From NCBI RefSeq assembly GCF_030381805.1, contig NZ_JAUDRH010000004.1, positions 62,001 through 126,000 on the forward strand: a stretch of DNA of 64,000 bases. The letters run 5' to 3'. Source of the DNA: Chlorogloeopsis sp. ULAP01. GTDB taxonomy: Bacteria > Cyanobacteriota > Cyanobacteriia > Cyanobacteriales > Nostocaceae. The position numbers were made by a program, and so were the translations under genes. The notes beneath the pieces were generated by a model. That model was given only the letters and a program-made list of their open reading frames with translations, was not told where the DNA came from and did not search any database. The stretch's first letter is position 1. Every line of letters begins with the position of its first letter. Below are positions 24,281 to 33,174 of this stretch, in pieces.

Positions 24281-26482
24281 ATGTCATTTGAACCGAAAGT
24301 CAATGTTCTGTTGGTAGACGACCATCCAGAAAATTTATTAGCCCTAGAGGCAATTTTAGATAGCCTCGGTCAAAATTTAGTCAGGGCTACCTCAGGTGCA
24401 GAAGCCTTACGACATTTGCTCAATCAGGATTTTGCCGTAATACTGTTGGATGTGCAGATGCCAGATATGGACGGGTTCGAGACAGCAACTCTGATTCGAC
24501 AGCGAGAGCGATCGCGCCACACACCAATTATTTTTGTTACAGCTTTCAACACCAGCGACAATATGGTGTATAAAGGCTATTCACTGGGAGCAGTAGATTA
24601 CTTATTCAAGCCAATTGAGCCAGAAATTTTGAAATCTAAAGTGGCAGCATTTATTGATTTATTTCAGAAAACTGCTGAGGTGAAGCGACAAGCCTTACAA
24701 TTAGCAGCAATGAATGCCGAACTCAGAAAACGCGAAGAAATGTTTCGCTCTTTGAGTGCTTGTTCACCTGTAGGTATATTTCTTGCAGATAAATTAGGTA
24801 AATGCACTTACGTTAATCCCTGCTACCAAGCTATCTTTGGTTTGACAAACCAGGATAATTTAGACGAAGCTTGGACGCAAAGAATTCATTTGCAAGACAA
24901 AAAACAGATTGTTGCTGACTGGTATACTGCAACAAGAGAAGGTCGAGAATATAAAGGCGAATTTCGCATCCTCACTCCGGAAAAAAATGAGCGTTGGGTT
25001 TACCTATCCTCATCCCCAATGCTTTCAGAAGAAGGTAACGTGATCGGGTTTGTCGGCACAGTAGAAGATTCTACAGATCGCAAAAAAGCTGAAGAAGAAC
25101 ACATCAAACTCATTCGTGAACAGGCTGCACGGCAAGAAGCAGAAACAGCAAATCGCCTCAAAGATGAATTTTTAGCAACCCTCTCCCACGAACTCCGCAC
25201 ACCCCTAACTTCCATACTCGGTTGGGCAAGACTACTGCGTCAGCGAAAATTAGACGAAAAAGCGATCGCCCGTGCAATAGAAACAATTGAACGCAATGCA
25301 ACTTTGCAAGCACAATTAATAGAAGATATTTTAGATGTTTCGCGGATTATGCGAGGCAAACTAAATCTTAATATCTGTCCCGTGAATCTGGAAACCATCA
25401 TTTCAACCGTTACCAACGGCGCATATCTGGAAGCAGAAGCGAAAAATATTCAACTCAAGTACTTTATTGAATCTAGTCAAACAGAGGGTGAGACACAGCA
25501 ACAGGGGAAGATAGAGGAAGAAAATAATTCTTCTGCCTCACCTTCTTCTCTTTTCCCTCCCTCCTCTTTGATCGTCTCAGGAGATTCCAATCGTTTACAG
25601 CAAGTTGTATGGAATTTGCTTAACAATGCAATTAAATTCACACCTAGTGGCGGCAAAATAGAGGTGCGATTGTCACGGGCTAGTGACTGGGGATTAGATA
25701 CTAAAGATAGAAAAACAGCCAATCCCCAATCACCAATTCCTAATTATGCTCAAATTACTGTAAAAGACACAGGTATTGGTATTAGCCCAGATTTTCTTCC
25801 CCATGTTTTTGATCGCTTTCGTCAAGCAGATGGCAGTATAACTAGAAACCACGGTGGATTGGGACTAGGTTTGGCGATCGTGCGTTATTTAGTAGAAATG
25901 CATGGTGGGAGTGTTCATGCTGATAGTGCAGGAGTAGGGCAGGGAGCCACCTTTACTGTCACACTACCTTTATTAGAAACAGAGCAGCAACAGACAGGGG
26001 AGGATACAGAGGAGGGCGAATGGGGCGATCGCCTAAAAAAGTCTAATCTATCTGCTCACCAGTTAACATCTTTGTCTTCACCAGAGTCACCTCTTTGTGG
26101 TTTGCAGATTTTACTAGTAGACGATACTGAAACGCAAGAGCAGATCTCCAGCTTACTGCAAGAATCTGGAGCAAAAGTAACAGCTGTCGCTTCAGTTAAT
26201 TTAGCACTTTCAGCTATAGACAAATCCCAACCAGATATCTTGATTGCTGACATTTGCTTGCTAAAGGAAGACGACTATACCCTGCTCCAAAAATTAAGAA
26301 ATTTACAACCACAAAAACACGGAAAAATACCAGCTATAGCACTGTTCACCGATTCCAAACCGCAAGAAGATTCTAAAACTTCCCAGGAATCAGCCTTCCA
26401 AATATATATATCCAAACCAGTCGAACCAATTAATTTGATTAGTTCGGTGGCAAAATTGGTACAAAGCAATTGTATTGTCTGA
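24281..26482 (+). CDS. Hybrid histidine kinase REC-PAS-HisKA-HATPase-REC
   Basis: 733 residues, soluble. N-terminal receiver with Asp57 (ILLDVQMPDMDG) and Lys in FKPIEP; PAS/PAC (about 150-270, MFRSLSACSPVGIFLADKLG to GTVEDSTDRKKAEE); HisKA with His303 in LSHELRTPLTS; HATPase with NNAIKFTPSGG, DTGIGISPDF and GGLGLGLAIV; low-complexity linker; C-terminal receiver with Asp657 and YISKPVEP. Two linkers inside and after the catalytic domain (about 400-430 and 467-485) carry repeat-like inserts not seen in typical kinases. It follows CheR and CheB on the same strand, as in many CheB/CheR/PAS-kinase modules. Confidence 0.94.
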   Translation: MSFEPKVNVLLVDDHPENLLALEAILDSLGQNLVRATSGAEALRHLLNQDFAVILLDVQMPDMDGFETATLIRQRERSRHTPIIFVTAFNTSDNMVYKGYSLGAVDYLFKPIEPEILKSKVAAFIDLFQKTAEVKRQALQLAAMNAELRKREEMFRSLSACSPVGIFLADKLGKCTYVNPCYQAIFGLTNQDNLDEAWTQRIHLQDKKQIVADWYTATREGREYKGEFRILTPEKNERWVYLSSSPMLSEEGNVIGFVGTVEDSTDRKKAEEEHIKLIREQAARQEAETANRLKDEFLATLSHELRTPLTSILGWARLLRQRKLDEKAIARAIETIERNATLQAQLIEDILDVSRIMRGKLNLNICPVNLETIISTVTNGAYLEAEAKNIQLKYFIESSQTEGETQQQGKIEEENNSSASPSSLFPPSSLIVSGDSNRLQQVVWNLLNNAIKFTPSGGKIEVRLSRASDWGLDTKDRKTANPQSPIPNYAQITVKDTGIGISPDFLPHVFDRFRQADGSITRNHGGLGLGLAIVRYLVEMHGGSVHADSAGVGQGATFTVTLPLLETEQQQTGEDTEEGEWGDRLKKSNLSAHQLTSLSSPESPLCGLQILLVDDTETQEQISSLLQESGAKVTAVASVNLALSAIDKSQPDILIADICLLKEDDYTLLQKLRNLQPQKHGKIPAIALFTDSKPQEDSKTSQESAFQIYISKPVEPINLISSVAKLVQSNCIV

Positions 26483-26511
26483 GAAAATTGGTTAGTGGAT
26501 AGTTGATAGTA

Positions 26512-26539
26512 GTTAGTGGTCAAAAACTTAACCACTAAC
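26512..26539. terminator. Bidirectional hairpin between convergent genes
   Basis: GTTAGTGGT (26512-26520) and ACCACTAAC (26531-26539) form a perfect 9-bp stem with a 10-base loop, between the hybrid kinase and the convergent alanine dehydrogenase gene. It is embedded in GTTAGTG-type heptamer repeats. Confidence 0.6.
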
Positions 26540-26545
26540 CATTCC

Positions 26546-27634
26546 CTAAACTAAATCCGGAAATACCTCAGCTACAGCAGGATGTACTAGGCGATGATTC
26601 TGCACATTCACCCCCTTAGCCAATGGTAGATTATTATTTAATGCTTCCAAACCCTGATTTGCTAATTGCAATACATATGGTAAAGTACTGTTGTTAAGAG
26701 CTTGAGTTGCTGTCCAAGGAACTGCCCCTGGCATATTGGGAACACCATAATGTACAACACCCTCTTCAATGTAAACTGGTTGAGTATGAGATGTAGCATG
26801 TAAGGTTTCCACACAACCCCCTTGATCTACTGCCACATCAACAATTACTGAACCAGAACGCATTTGTTTTACCAAATTGCGATTGACGAGGATCGGTGCT
26901 CTACGTCCTGGCAATAAAACTGCACCAATTAATAAATCTGCTTGGCTAACAGTTGCTTCAATATTGGCAGAGTTGCTATAGAGCAGTTCTACTCTCGAAC
27001 CAAATAAAGTTTCCAAATAACCCAAACGTTCTACATTCACATCCAAAATCTGAACGCTGGCTCCCATGCCGACAGCAATTTTTGCAGCTTCTGTACCAAC
27101 TACTCCTCCACCTAAAATAACCACTTTGCCGGAACTAACTCCAGGAACACCGCCTAAAAGAACACCTCTACCACCTTGCTGACGTTCTAAAAATCTTGCT
27201 CCAAATTGTACTGCCAACCGCCCAGCAACAATGCTCATCGGTGTTAGCAGAGGCAATTTGTTGGCTCCATTCTGTTCAACTGTTTCGTAGGCGATCGCAC
27301 ACACACCACAATCAATCAAATGCTCTGTCAATTTTCTGTCAGCAGCTAAGTGCAAATATGTAAAAAGTATTTGTCCTTTTTGCAAAAACTTATACTCTTT
27401 AGATTGTGGTTCTTTAACTTTGATCACTAAGTCTCGATTCCAAGCAGCTTCCGGAGTCAGAACAATTTCTGCGCCAACACTTGTGTAATCGTCATCTGTA
27501 AATCCAGCACCAACGCCAGCTTGAGTTTCCACAAAAATGGTATGTCCATTTTCTTTTAAAACTCTAGCGCTAGACGGACTTAACCCAACCCGAAACTCTT
27601 GATCCTTAGTTTCTTTGGGAACACCTATTTCCAT
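26546..27634 (-). CDS. ald: Alanine dehydrogenase
   Basis: 362 residues, normal length. Starts MEIGVPKETKDQEFRVGLSP, the family N-terminus with the substrate-binding Arg, and has the NAD-binding motif VVILGGGVVGTEAAKIA at about 170. Catalyses reversible NAD-dependent deamination of L-alanine to pyruvate. In heterocystous cyanobacteria it supports growth on fixed nitrogen (family knowledge). No operon partner; the gene upstream is divergent. Confidence 0.97.
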   Translation of the reverse strand: MEIGVPKETKDQEFRVGLSPSSARVLKENGHTIFVETQAGVGAGFTDDDYTSVGAEIVLTPEAAWNRDLVIKVKEPQSKEYKFLQKGQILFTYLHLAADRKLTEHLIDCGVCAIAYETVEQNGANKLPLLTPMSIVAGRLAVQFGARFLERQQGGRGVLLGGVPGVSSGKVVILGGGVVGTEAAKIAVGMGASVQILDVNVERLGYLETLFGSRVELLYSNSANIEATVSQADLLIGAVLLPGRRAPILVNRNLVKQMRSGSVIVDVAVDQGGCVETLHATSHTQPVYIEEGVVHYGVPNMPGAVPWTATQALNNSTLPYVLQLANQGLEALNNNLPLAKGVNVQNHRLVHPAVAEVFPDLV

Positions 27635-28027
27635 TTACGGCCTCTAAATAATATTTGTTTAGTTTAGTTTGTCAGTCTCATCTATTGGATTTTGAATCAG
27701 AGACTACGAAAAATACCCGATATCCAGTTCTACAAATAATTAGCAATTAATAACTTCAGCATAACTGTCCAATCACTTTTTTGCCCTCTACCTCATGCCT
27801 TCTATCTTCTGGTACAACTGTGGATCGTGTTTTTCAAATTAGGTATGGGCTAATCCTGACATTGCCAAATATACTTCCAACAATTACTCTTGACGATTTT
27901 CAGAGTCTTTCTAAAATATATTAAGAATAGTAAATAATTGTAAAAGCGGCAATCAAGCTGCATAGCTTAAAATGTATTGCCGTTAAAGCGCTAATAAATT
28001 TTTACATACCTGATAGAGGTTTTTGAA
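27635..28027. other. Intergenic region upstream of the hli gene
   Basis: 393 bp between ald (minus) and the Hli gene (plus), AT-rich. It contains the HLR1-like box at 27927-27944 and should hold both promoters. No other gene seen. Confidence 0.5.
27927..27944 (-). promoter_or_regulatory. HLR1-like box (possible RpaB site) upstream of the hli gene
   Basis: Read on the minus strand, 27944-27927 gives TTTACAAT-TA-TTTACTAT, two octamers with a 2-base spacer. The HLR1 consensus for the high-light regulator RpaB is (G/T)TTACA(T/A)(T/A) twice with N2; 15 of 16 defined positions match. It is 84 bp upstream of the hli start codon. The orientation and the single mismatch leave doubt. Confidence 0.45.
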
Positions 28028-28201
28028 ATGATGACACAACCACAGCCAAGCGTAACTCCCAAACTAGAGGAGCCAAAATTCGGATTTAATGAATATGCCG
28101 AGCGTTTAAATGGTCGAGCGGCTATGGTCGGCTTTATTCTTATGGTAGTGATTGAATATGTCACTGACCAAGGGGTTTTATCGTGGCTGGGTCTAAAATA
28201 G
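28028..28201 (+). CDS. High-light-inducible protein (Hli/Scp, one-helix CAB-like)
   Basis: 57 residues. It carries the chlorophyll-binding signature FNEYAERLNGRAAMVGFI (ExxNGRxAM) followed by one transmembrane helix (FILMVVIEYVTDQ) and a GVLSWLGL tail. Hlips sit in the thylakoid membrane, bind chlorophyll and carotenoid, and protect photosystem II assembly intermediates under excess light. Two adjacent ATGs (28028, 28031) are possible; AGAGG lies upstream. The HLR1-like box fits light-stress control. Easily missed because of its size. Confidence 0.92.
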   Translation: MMTQPQPSVTPKLEEPKFGFNEYAERLNGRAAMVGFILMVVIEYVTDQGVLSWLGLK

Positions 28202-28438
28202 GATTAGCAATTAGCACAAATCCACAGTTATGCCGACCGTTAGCTAATTAAACACAAAAGTTTAAGCCAGCTGGATTTTCCGGCTGGTGATCAGACTAGT
28301 TAAGAAAGCTGCATCAGTGTATCGTTCAAACAAGAAAATTATAATATGATAAAGGCTATTCTAAAAGAGTGCCAATTGCGGATAAGAGAATCTAGATAAA
28401 TTTAAACAATAAGGTGAACTAAAATAAACCAAGCTGTG

Positions 28439-28732
28439 ATGAATGCTGTATTGCCTCGTTTTTTAAAGTCAGCCTACCGAAAAGAACCAGTACTTAGTGT
28501 TTTGATTACGATGGGCTTAGTAGATGCGATAATTGGTGGATTCGACGATAGCTGGTCATTGTTCGCTTTTGGTTTGGGAACAGCAGGGGTAACACTGTTA
28601 TTGAAAGTATGGCGCAGCCAACAGCGTCGTCCAATTACTGAAGAACCTGTAGTGCAACATTACCTGCCCTCCCGCTCTTCTAGTACAACTTTACCAATGC
28701 TAACTATAACTAAGAAAAAACCACCCCAGTAA
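28439..28732 (+). CDS. Small membrane-associated hypothetical protein
   Basis: 97 residues from ATG 28439 (GTG at 28436 also possible). One or two hydrophobic segments: VLSVLITMGLVDAIIGG and LFAFGLGTAGVTLLL (about 18-55), then a basic RSQQRRP stretch and a Ser/Thr/Pro-rich C-terminus. It looks like a conserved cyanobacterial protein, but I do not recognise the family. It lies 237 bp after the Hli gene on the same strand, with a short hairpin near 28267-28287 between them, so co-transcription is doubtful. Confidence 0.6.
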   Translation: MNAVLPRFLKSAYRKEPVLSVLITMGLVDAIIGGFDDSWSLFAFGLGTAGVTLLLKVWRSQQRRPITEEPVVQHYLPSRSSSTTLPMLTITKKKPPQ

Positions 28733-28871
28733 GTTTAAATTTGAGATTTTAGATTAGAAATTGGGGAATTATAGATACATCGTAAATACCTACATCACTA
28801 AGTTGTAGGTAGATTTTTTGTATCAAGCAACCGAAGGTATGTCGTTGGTATTCGCCCCCAATCCTAAATTT

Positions 28872-29906
28872 ATGAATAATTGCCAATATAAATCTTTTTA
28901 CTACAGCACGATTGGCTTAGTAGTCGGCATAGTAAGTACTTTCAGCATATCTATACCGATCGCAACCCATGCAGCTATTGAAGTTCAAACTAATCTTCAA
29001 ACAAGCAAAAATTTTGCCAATTATCGACTAGCTTACACTCTCAAAGGACATTCTGGGACAGTTAAATCTCTCACCTTCAGTCCTAATAGCAAAATTCTTG
29101 TTAGTGGTGGTGCGGAAAACGATGGTGTAATTCGTCTGTGGAGTACAAAAACTGGTAAGCGAATTGGCATTATTCGCAAAGCCCATAAAACAACTGTGGA
29201 ATCATTAGCAATTTCCCCTGATGGTAAAACTCTTGCTAGCTGTAGTAATGACACCACAATAAATCTTTGGAATCTCAAAACTCATAACTTCAATCGTTCT
29301 TTGCTAGGACATACCAGCAATGTCTTGTCTGTTGCTATTACCCCCGATGGCAAAGTTCTTGCTAGTGCGGGCTTAGACGGCATTAAGCTGTGGGATTTTA
29401 TCCAACAGCGTCCACTCGCTACTCTAGTACGCTTTGATAATCTCATCTCTGAAATGGCGATTAGTCCTGATGGTCAAATATTGGTAAGTGGTGACAATCA
29501 GGGTGTAATTAAAATGTGGGATTTGAATTCTAGCAAACTCATCCGCAAAGTTGTAGCTCACACCGATACAGTTAGTGCGATCGCTTTTACACCAGATAGT
29601 CAAACTCTAGTCACTGCTAGTCGCGATCGCACCATTAAAATCTGGAAAGTTAATACAGGGGAGATAGTCCATTTCCTCACAGCCCATAACAACTGGGTAA
29701 ACGCCATTGCCATCAACCCAGATGGACGTACCCTAGCCAGTGCTGGTAGAGATGGTATCAAGCTGTGGGATTTAACCACAGGAAAATTGTTAAATACACT
29801 CAATCAACACTCCGATTGGGTGAGCGCGATCGCCTTTAGCCCTGATGGCAAAGTACTTGCTAGTGGTAGTTACGACAAAAAAATTAAGCTTTGGCGAACT
29901 CTTTGA
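28872..29906 (+). CDS. WD40 beta-propeller protein with signal peptide or membrane anchor
   Basis: 344 residues from the ATG at 28872, chosen because it begins a good signal/anchor segment (STIGLVVGIVSTFSISIPIA then THAA); an ATG at 28839 and a TTG at 28818 are alternatives. Residues about 50-344 hold seven WD40 repeats, each with variants of GH---V-S-A-SPDG--LAS then D--I-LWD, enough for a closed seven-bladed propeller. Probably a periplasmic or membrane-bound scaffold for protein contacts; partner unknown. Ends in a clear terminator at 30040-30065. Confidence 0.88.
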   Translation: MNNCQYKSFYYSTIGLVVGIVSTFSISIPIATHAAIEVQTNLQTSKNFANYRLAYTLKGHSGTVKSLTFSPNSKILVSGGAENDGVIRLWSTKTGKRIGIIRKAHKTTVESLAISPDGKTLASCSNDTTINLWNLKTHNFNRSLLGHTSNVLSVAITPDGKVLASAGLDGIKLWDFIQQRPLATLVRFDNLISEMAISPDGQILVSGDNQGVIKMWDLNSSKLIRKVVAHTDTVSAIAFTPDSQTLVTASRDRTIKIWKVNTGEIVHFLTAHNNWVNAIAINPDGRTLASAGRDGIKLWDLTTGKLLNTLNQHSDWVSAIAFSPDGKVLASGSYDKKIKLWRTL

Positions 29907-30039
29907 AACATTCACACTTAAGTCATAAAACTTTAACAAAACTCTGCTAATTGCATCGAATTGCTAAGTTTTCTTAACATTTAACACTTTCTTAAGATTT
30001 AGCATCTAAGATTCTACATTAACCGACAATGCTAATGAT

Positions 30040-30065
30040 GCCCCAGCTAAAATTCTAGCCGGGGC
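30040..30065 (+). terminator. Rho-independent terminator after the WD40 gene
   Basis: GCCCCAGCTA (30040-30049) pairs with TAGCCGGGGC (30056-30065), 9 of 10 positions with one A/C mismatch and a 6-base loop, followed by TTTGCTTTAT. Confidence 0.7.
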
Positions 30066-30152
30066 TTTGCTTTATCAATAGGAGTTAAAATTTATAAGTA
30101 TTAAGTTAAAAGTTCAAAACTCGTCATCGTTAACTTATAACTTGTGTAGTGA

Positions 30153-31334
30153 ATGCTATACAGAAGATTTGGTCGCACAGAATTACAGATGCCTGTGTTT
30201 TCCTGCGGTGGGATGAGATACCAATATCAATGGCAAGATGTACCGCAGTGGCAAATTCCCAAAAACAACCAGGAAAATCTAGAAAAAACTATTAAACGCG
30301 CGATTGAAGTAGGCATCAATCACATCGAAACTGCCCGTGGCTATGGAACTTCTGAGATGCAGTTAGGGCGAATTTTGCCTAAGTTCCCCCGCGAACAGCT
30401 GATTGTACAGACTAAAGTTAGTCCGAAAGCGGATGCCAAAGAATTTCAACGTGACTTTGAAAAATCACTACGAAATCTGCGGCTAGATTATGTTGATTTA
30501 CTGGGAATACACGGTATTAATAATACTGAATTATTAAATTACAGTATTGGTTCTGGTGGCTGCCTGGAAGTAGCAAGAAAACTGCAAGCACAGGGAAAAG
30601 TTAGGTTTATTGGCTTTTCTACCCACGGGCCGACAGATACTATTATTGAGACAATTAATACCAACCAATTCGATTATATTAATCTGCATTGGTATTACAT
30701 TAATCAAAATAATTGGCCTGCCATTGAAGCTGCAACCCGTCATGATATGGGAGTATTTATCATTAGTCCATCAGATAAAGGTGGGAAGTTATACGATCCG
30801 CCACAAAAGTTAGTTAAACTTTGTGCTCCCTTGAGTCCGATAATGTTTAACGATCTATTTTGTTTAAGCCATTCTCAGGTGCATACTCTCAGTTTAGGTG
30901 CAGCAAAACCATCAGACTTCGATGAACACCTGAAAACTTTAGAGTTGTTAGATCATGCCTCAAGTATGTTGCCACCAATTTTAGCAAGATTAGAGCAACA
31001 AGCCATAGCAACTTTAGGAGAAGACTGGGTTAAAACTTGGCACGTCAATTTACCTACCTATAAAGAAACACCCGGACAAGTTAATATTCCTGTAATTTTG
31101 TGGTTGAGAAATTTAGCGATCGCCTACGATCTAGTTGATTACGCTAAAATGCGCTACAACCTACTTGGTAATGCTGGTCATTGGCTTCCCGGTAATCAAG
31201 CAGACCAAATAGATAAACTAGACTTGGGACAATGTCTTTCCCGTAGCCCCCATGCTGACAAAATTCCTCACTTCCTTATGCAAGCACATCAGCTTTTAGG
31301 TGGTGAGGCAGTACAACGTTTGTCACGGAGCTAG
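30153..31334 (+). CDS. Aldo/keto reductase family oxidoreductase
   Basis: 393 residues. N-terminal AKR barrel (1-270): FGRTELQMPVFSCGGMR, HIETARGYGTSE (tetrad Tyr), VQTKVSP (tetrad Lys) and LLGIHGI (tetrad His region). The C-terminal 120 residues are helical. Many related cyanobacterial proteins end with a 4Fe-4S domain; the CxxCxxC pattern is absent here, although the C-terminal extension is kept. NADPH-dependent reduction of an aldehyde or ketone is expected; substrate unknown. Monocistronic. Confidence 0.88.
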   Translation: MLYRRFGRTELQMPVFSCGGMRYQYQWQDVPQWQIPKNNQENLEKTIKRAIEVGINHIETARGYGTSEMQLGRILPKFPREQLIVQTKVSPKADAKEFQRDFEKSLRNLRLDYVDLLGIHGINNTELLNYSIGSGGCLEVARKLQAQGKVRFIGFSTHGPTDTIIETINTNQFDYINLHWYYINQNNWPAIEAATRHDMGVFIISPSDKGGKLYDPPQKLVKLCAPLSPIMFNDLFCLSHSQVHTLSLGAAKPSDFDEHLKTLELLDHASSMLPPILARLEQQAIATLGEDWVKTWHVNLPTYKETPGQVNIPVILWLRNLAIAYDLVDYAKMRYNLLGNAGHWLPGNQADQIDKLDLGQCLSRSPHADKIPHFLMQAHQLLGGEAVQRLSRS

Positions 31335-31476
31335 TTAACATATTAACTCTTGTAAAGTTTAAAGATGTGATTAATTAATCGCATCTGCGTCCGAAATATC
31401 TATGAATCGGTGAGTTTATCTAAGAAAATAAAAACTGCAAACAAATTTCACCGATTTATTGGTTTCGTTGGCTAAC

Positions 31477-32268
31477 ATGACTCTTAATCGTCGGCATTTC
31501 TTATTTTTACTTGGAGCAAGTGCTAGTGCTGCTGCCTTCTATGGTTGTACTTCGGCTGAAGATGATCTGGCTGCCACCTCAACAACTACTGCTACTTCTA
31601 ACTTAGCTACTGCCACTACTGAATCAACTACAACTATTGCAAGTAGTGTAGGAGAGGTTAAACTCCCACCTTTACCTTATGCACCCACAGCTTTAGAACC
31701 ATACGTAGATGCAGCTACAATGCGCATTCATCATGGTAAACACCATGCTACTTACGTCAAAAATCTGAATGCAGCATTAGAGAAGTATCCACAACTCAAA
31801 AATAGAAGTGTTGAAGATTTATTACGTGACCTCAATAGCGTGCCAGAAGATATTCGCACATCAGTACGTAATAATGGTGGTGGTCATATCAACCACTCGA
31901 TGTTTTGGAGAATTATGAAACAAAAGGGTGGCGGAGAACCAACAGGAGCGATCGCATCTGCAATTCAACAAAACTTTGGCAGTTTTGAAAATTTTAAAAA
32001 GCAGTTTAATGAAGCTGGTACTAAGCGTTTTGGTAGTGGTTGGGTTTGGCTTGTTCGCAACCCAAATGGCAGGCTTGAGATTATGACTACAGGCAATCAA
32101 GATACTCCCCTCAGTGAAGGCAAATATCCAATTATGGGTAATGACTTGTGGGAACACGCCTATTATCTGAAGTACCAAAACCGCCGTGCCGACTATTTAA
32201 ATGCTTGGTGGAATGTTGTGAATTGGGATGAGATTAACAGGCGTTTTGCAGATGCCCAAAAAGCTTAG
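31477..32268 (+). CDS. sodA: Membrane-anchored manganese superoxide dismutase
   Basis: 263 residues from ATG 31477; an in-frame TTG six codons upstream is not needed. The N-terminus has a twin-arginine-like NRRHFLFLLG, a hydrophobic stretch and a lipobox-like AAFYGC (Cys24), then a Thr/Ala-rich linker to about residue 58. The SOD domain has metal ligands His85 (IHHGKHH), His140 (GGGHINHSMFW), Asp223 and His227 (GNDLWEHAYYL), and Gln208 in TGNQDTPL points to Mn rather than Fe. Anabaena has a comparable membrane-bound MnSOD. It removes superoxide at the membrane surface. Confidence 0.95.
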   Translation: MTLNRRHFLFLLGASASAAAFYGCTSAEDDLAATSTTTATSNLATATTESTTTIASSVGEVKLPPLPYAPTALEPYVDAATMRIHHGKHHATYVKNLNAALEKYPQLKNRSVEDLLRDLNSVPEDIRTSVRNNGGGHINHSMFWRIMKQKGGGEPTGAIASAIQQNFGSFENFKKQFNEAGTKRFGSGWVWLVRNPNGRLEIMTTGNQDTPLSEGKYPIMGNDLWEHAYYLKYQNRRADYLNAWWNVVNWDEINRRFADAQKA

Positions 32269-32300
32269 AAAGCTAATTAACCAGTAAAAACTAGTATTCG

Positions 32301-32348
32301 TCTTTTGTCCTGTTTTAATTGTGAATGCAAACAAAAAAGGACAAAAGA
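32301..32348. terminator. Bidirectional terminator between sodA and rsmG
   Basis: TCTTTTGTCCT (32301-32311) is the exact complement of AGGACAAAAGA (32338-32348); inner GTTTT/AAAAA bases extend the stem. It lies between the convergent sodA and rsmG stops. Confidence 0.75.
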
Positions 32349-32353
32349 TGGCT

Positions 32354-33106
32354 TTACAGAGGTTTTTGTGTGGGTATACCAGCCGCACGGGGAAATTGAG
32401 CTGGTGTAGTTGCAACTTTGCGTAAGTAAAGACAGTGGCGGATGCTATTACTTAAGGGAGTTGTGAATTTTTCGATTGATTCAATCACACCACCCAGTTG
32501 CTGAACTGCATTTTCCATTGCAGTGTTTTCATCCTCCGTCCAGTTACCCCGGTAAACTATTGCTAAACCGCCTTGTTTGAGCAGTGGTAGAGTATATTCA
32601 GCACAAACTGAGGCTGCCCCAACAGCGCGAATTAATGCCATGTCATATTGTTGGCGGTGTTGAGATTGTTGTCCTATTTCTTCAGCTCTGCCTGTTAGAG
32701 TTTTGACATTATTAAGCTCAAGTGCAGACACTACTTGCTCCAGAAAAGCCATTTTTTTTCGAGTAGAGTCCAAAAGGGTAATCGTGCAATCGGGTAAAGC
32801 AATTGCGACTGGAATTCCTGGAAAACCCGCACCTGTACCAATATCAACACAAGTAGGAGAACTAGCTTCCCCTAATTTCTCATCTTTCAACAAAGGGGCG
32901 ATTCCCCGTAAAGAATCCCAAAGATGCTTTTCCCAAAATTCCTCAGGGGCAGTGATGCGAGTTAGGTTCAGCTTTTGATTACCCTCTAAGATTGATTCAT
33001 ACAATCTTTGGAATTGTTCTTGCTGCTGGGCTGTTGGTTGCCAATTGAGAGTAGATTGCCAAATTTCTGGCATTTGAGGCAAATAAGGCAAAGTCAAGTT
33101 GTTCAC
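32354..33106 (-). CDS. rsmG: 16S rRNA (guanine-527-N7)-methyltransferase RsmG
   Basis: 250 residues. The RsmG/GidB core shows LNLTRITAPEEFWEKHLWDS, the SAM motif CVDIGTGAGFPGIP, LLDSTRKKMAFLE, and ALIRAVG followed by LAIVYRG. It methylates G527 of 16S rRNA. Normal length; the last 15 residues form a short basic tail. Convergent with sodA. Confidence 0.95.
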   Translation of the reverse strand: MNNLTLPYLPQMPEIWQSTLNWQPTAQQQEQFQRLYESILEGNQKLNLTRITAPEEFWEKHLWDSLRGIAPLLKDEKLGEASSPTCVDIGTGAGFPGIPVAIALPDCTITLLDSTRKKMAFLEQVVSALELNNVKTLTGRAEEIGQQSQHRQQYDMALIRAVGAASVCAEYTLPLLKQGGLAIVYRGNWTEDENTAMENAVQQLGGVIESIEKFTTPLSNSIRHCLYLRKVATTPAQFPRAAGIPTQKPL

Positions 33107-33174
33107 AATTAAAAAAGCGATCGCTACAATTTTGCTACAAAATAGTTTTATCTAAAAATAACTAATTAATTTCC

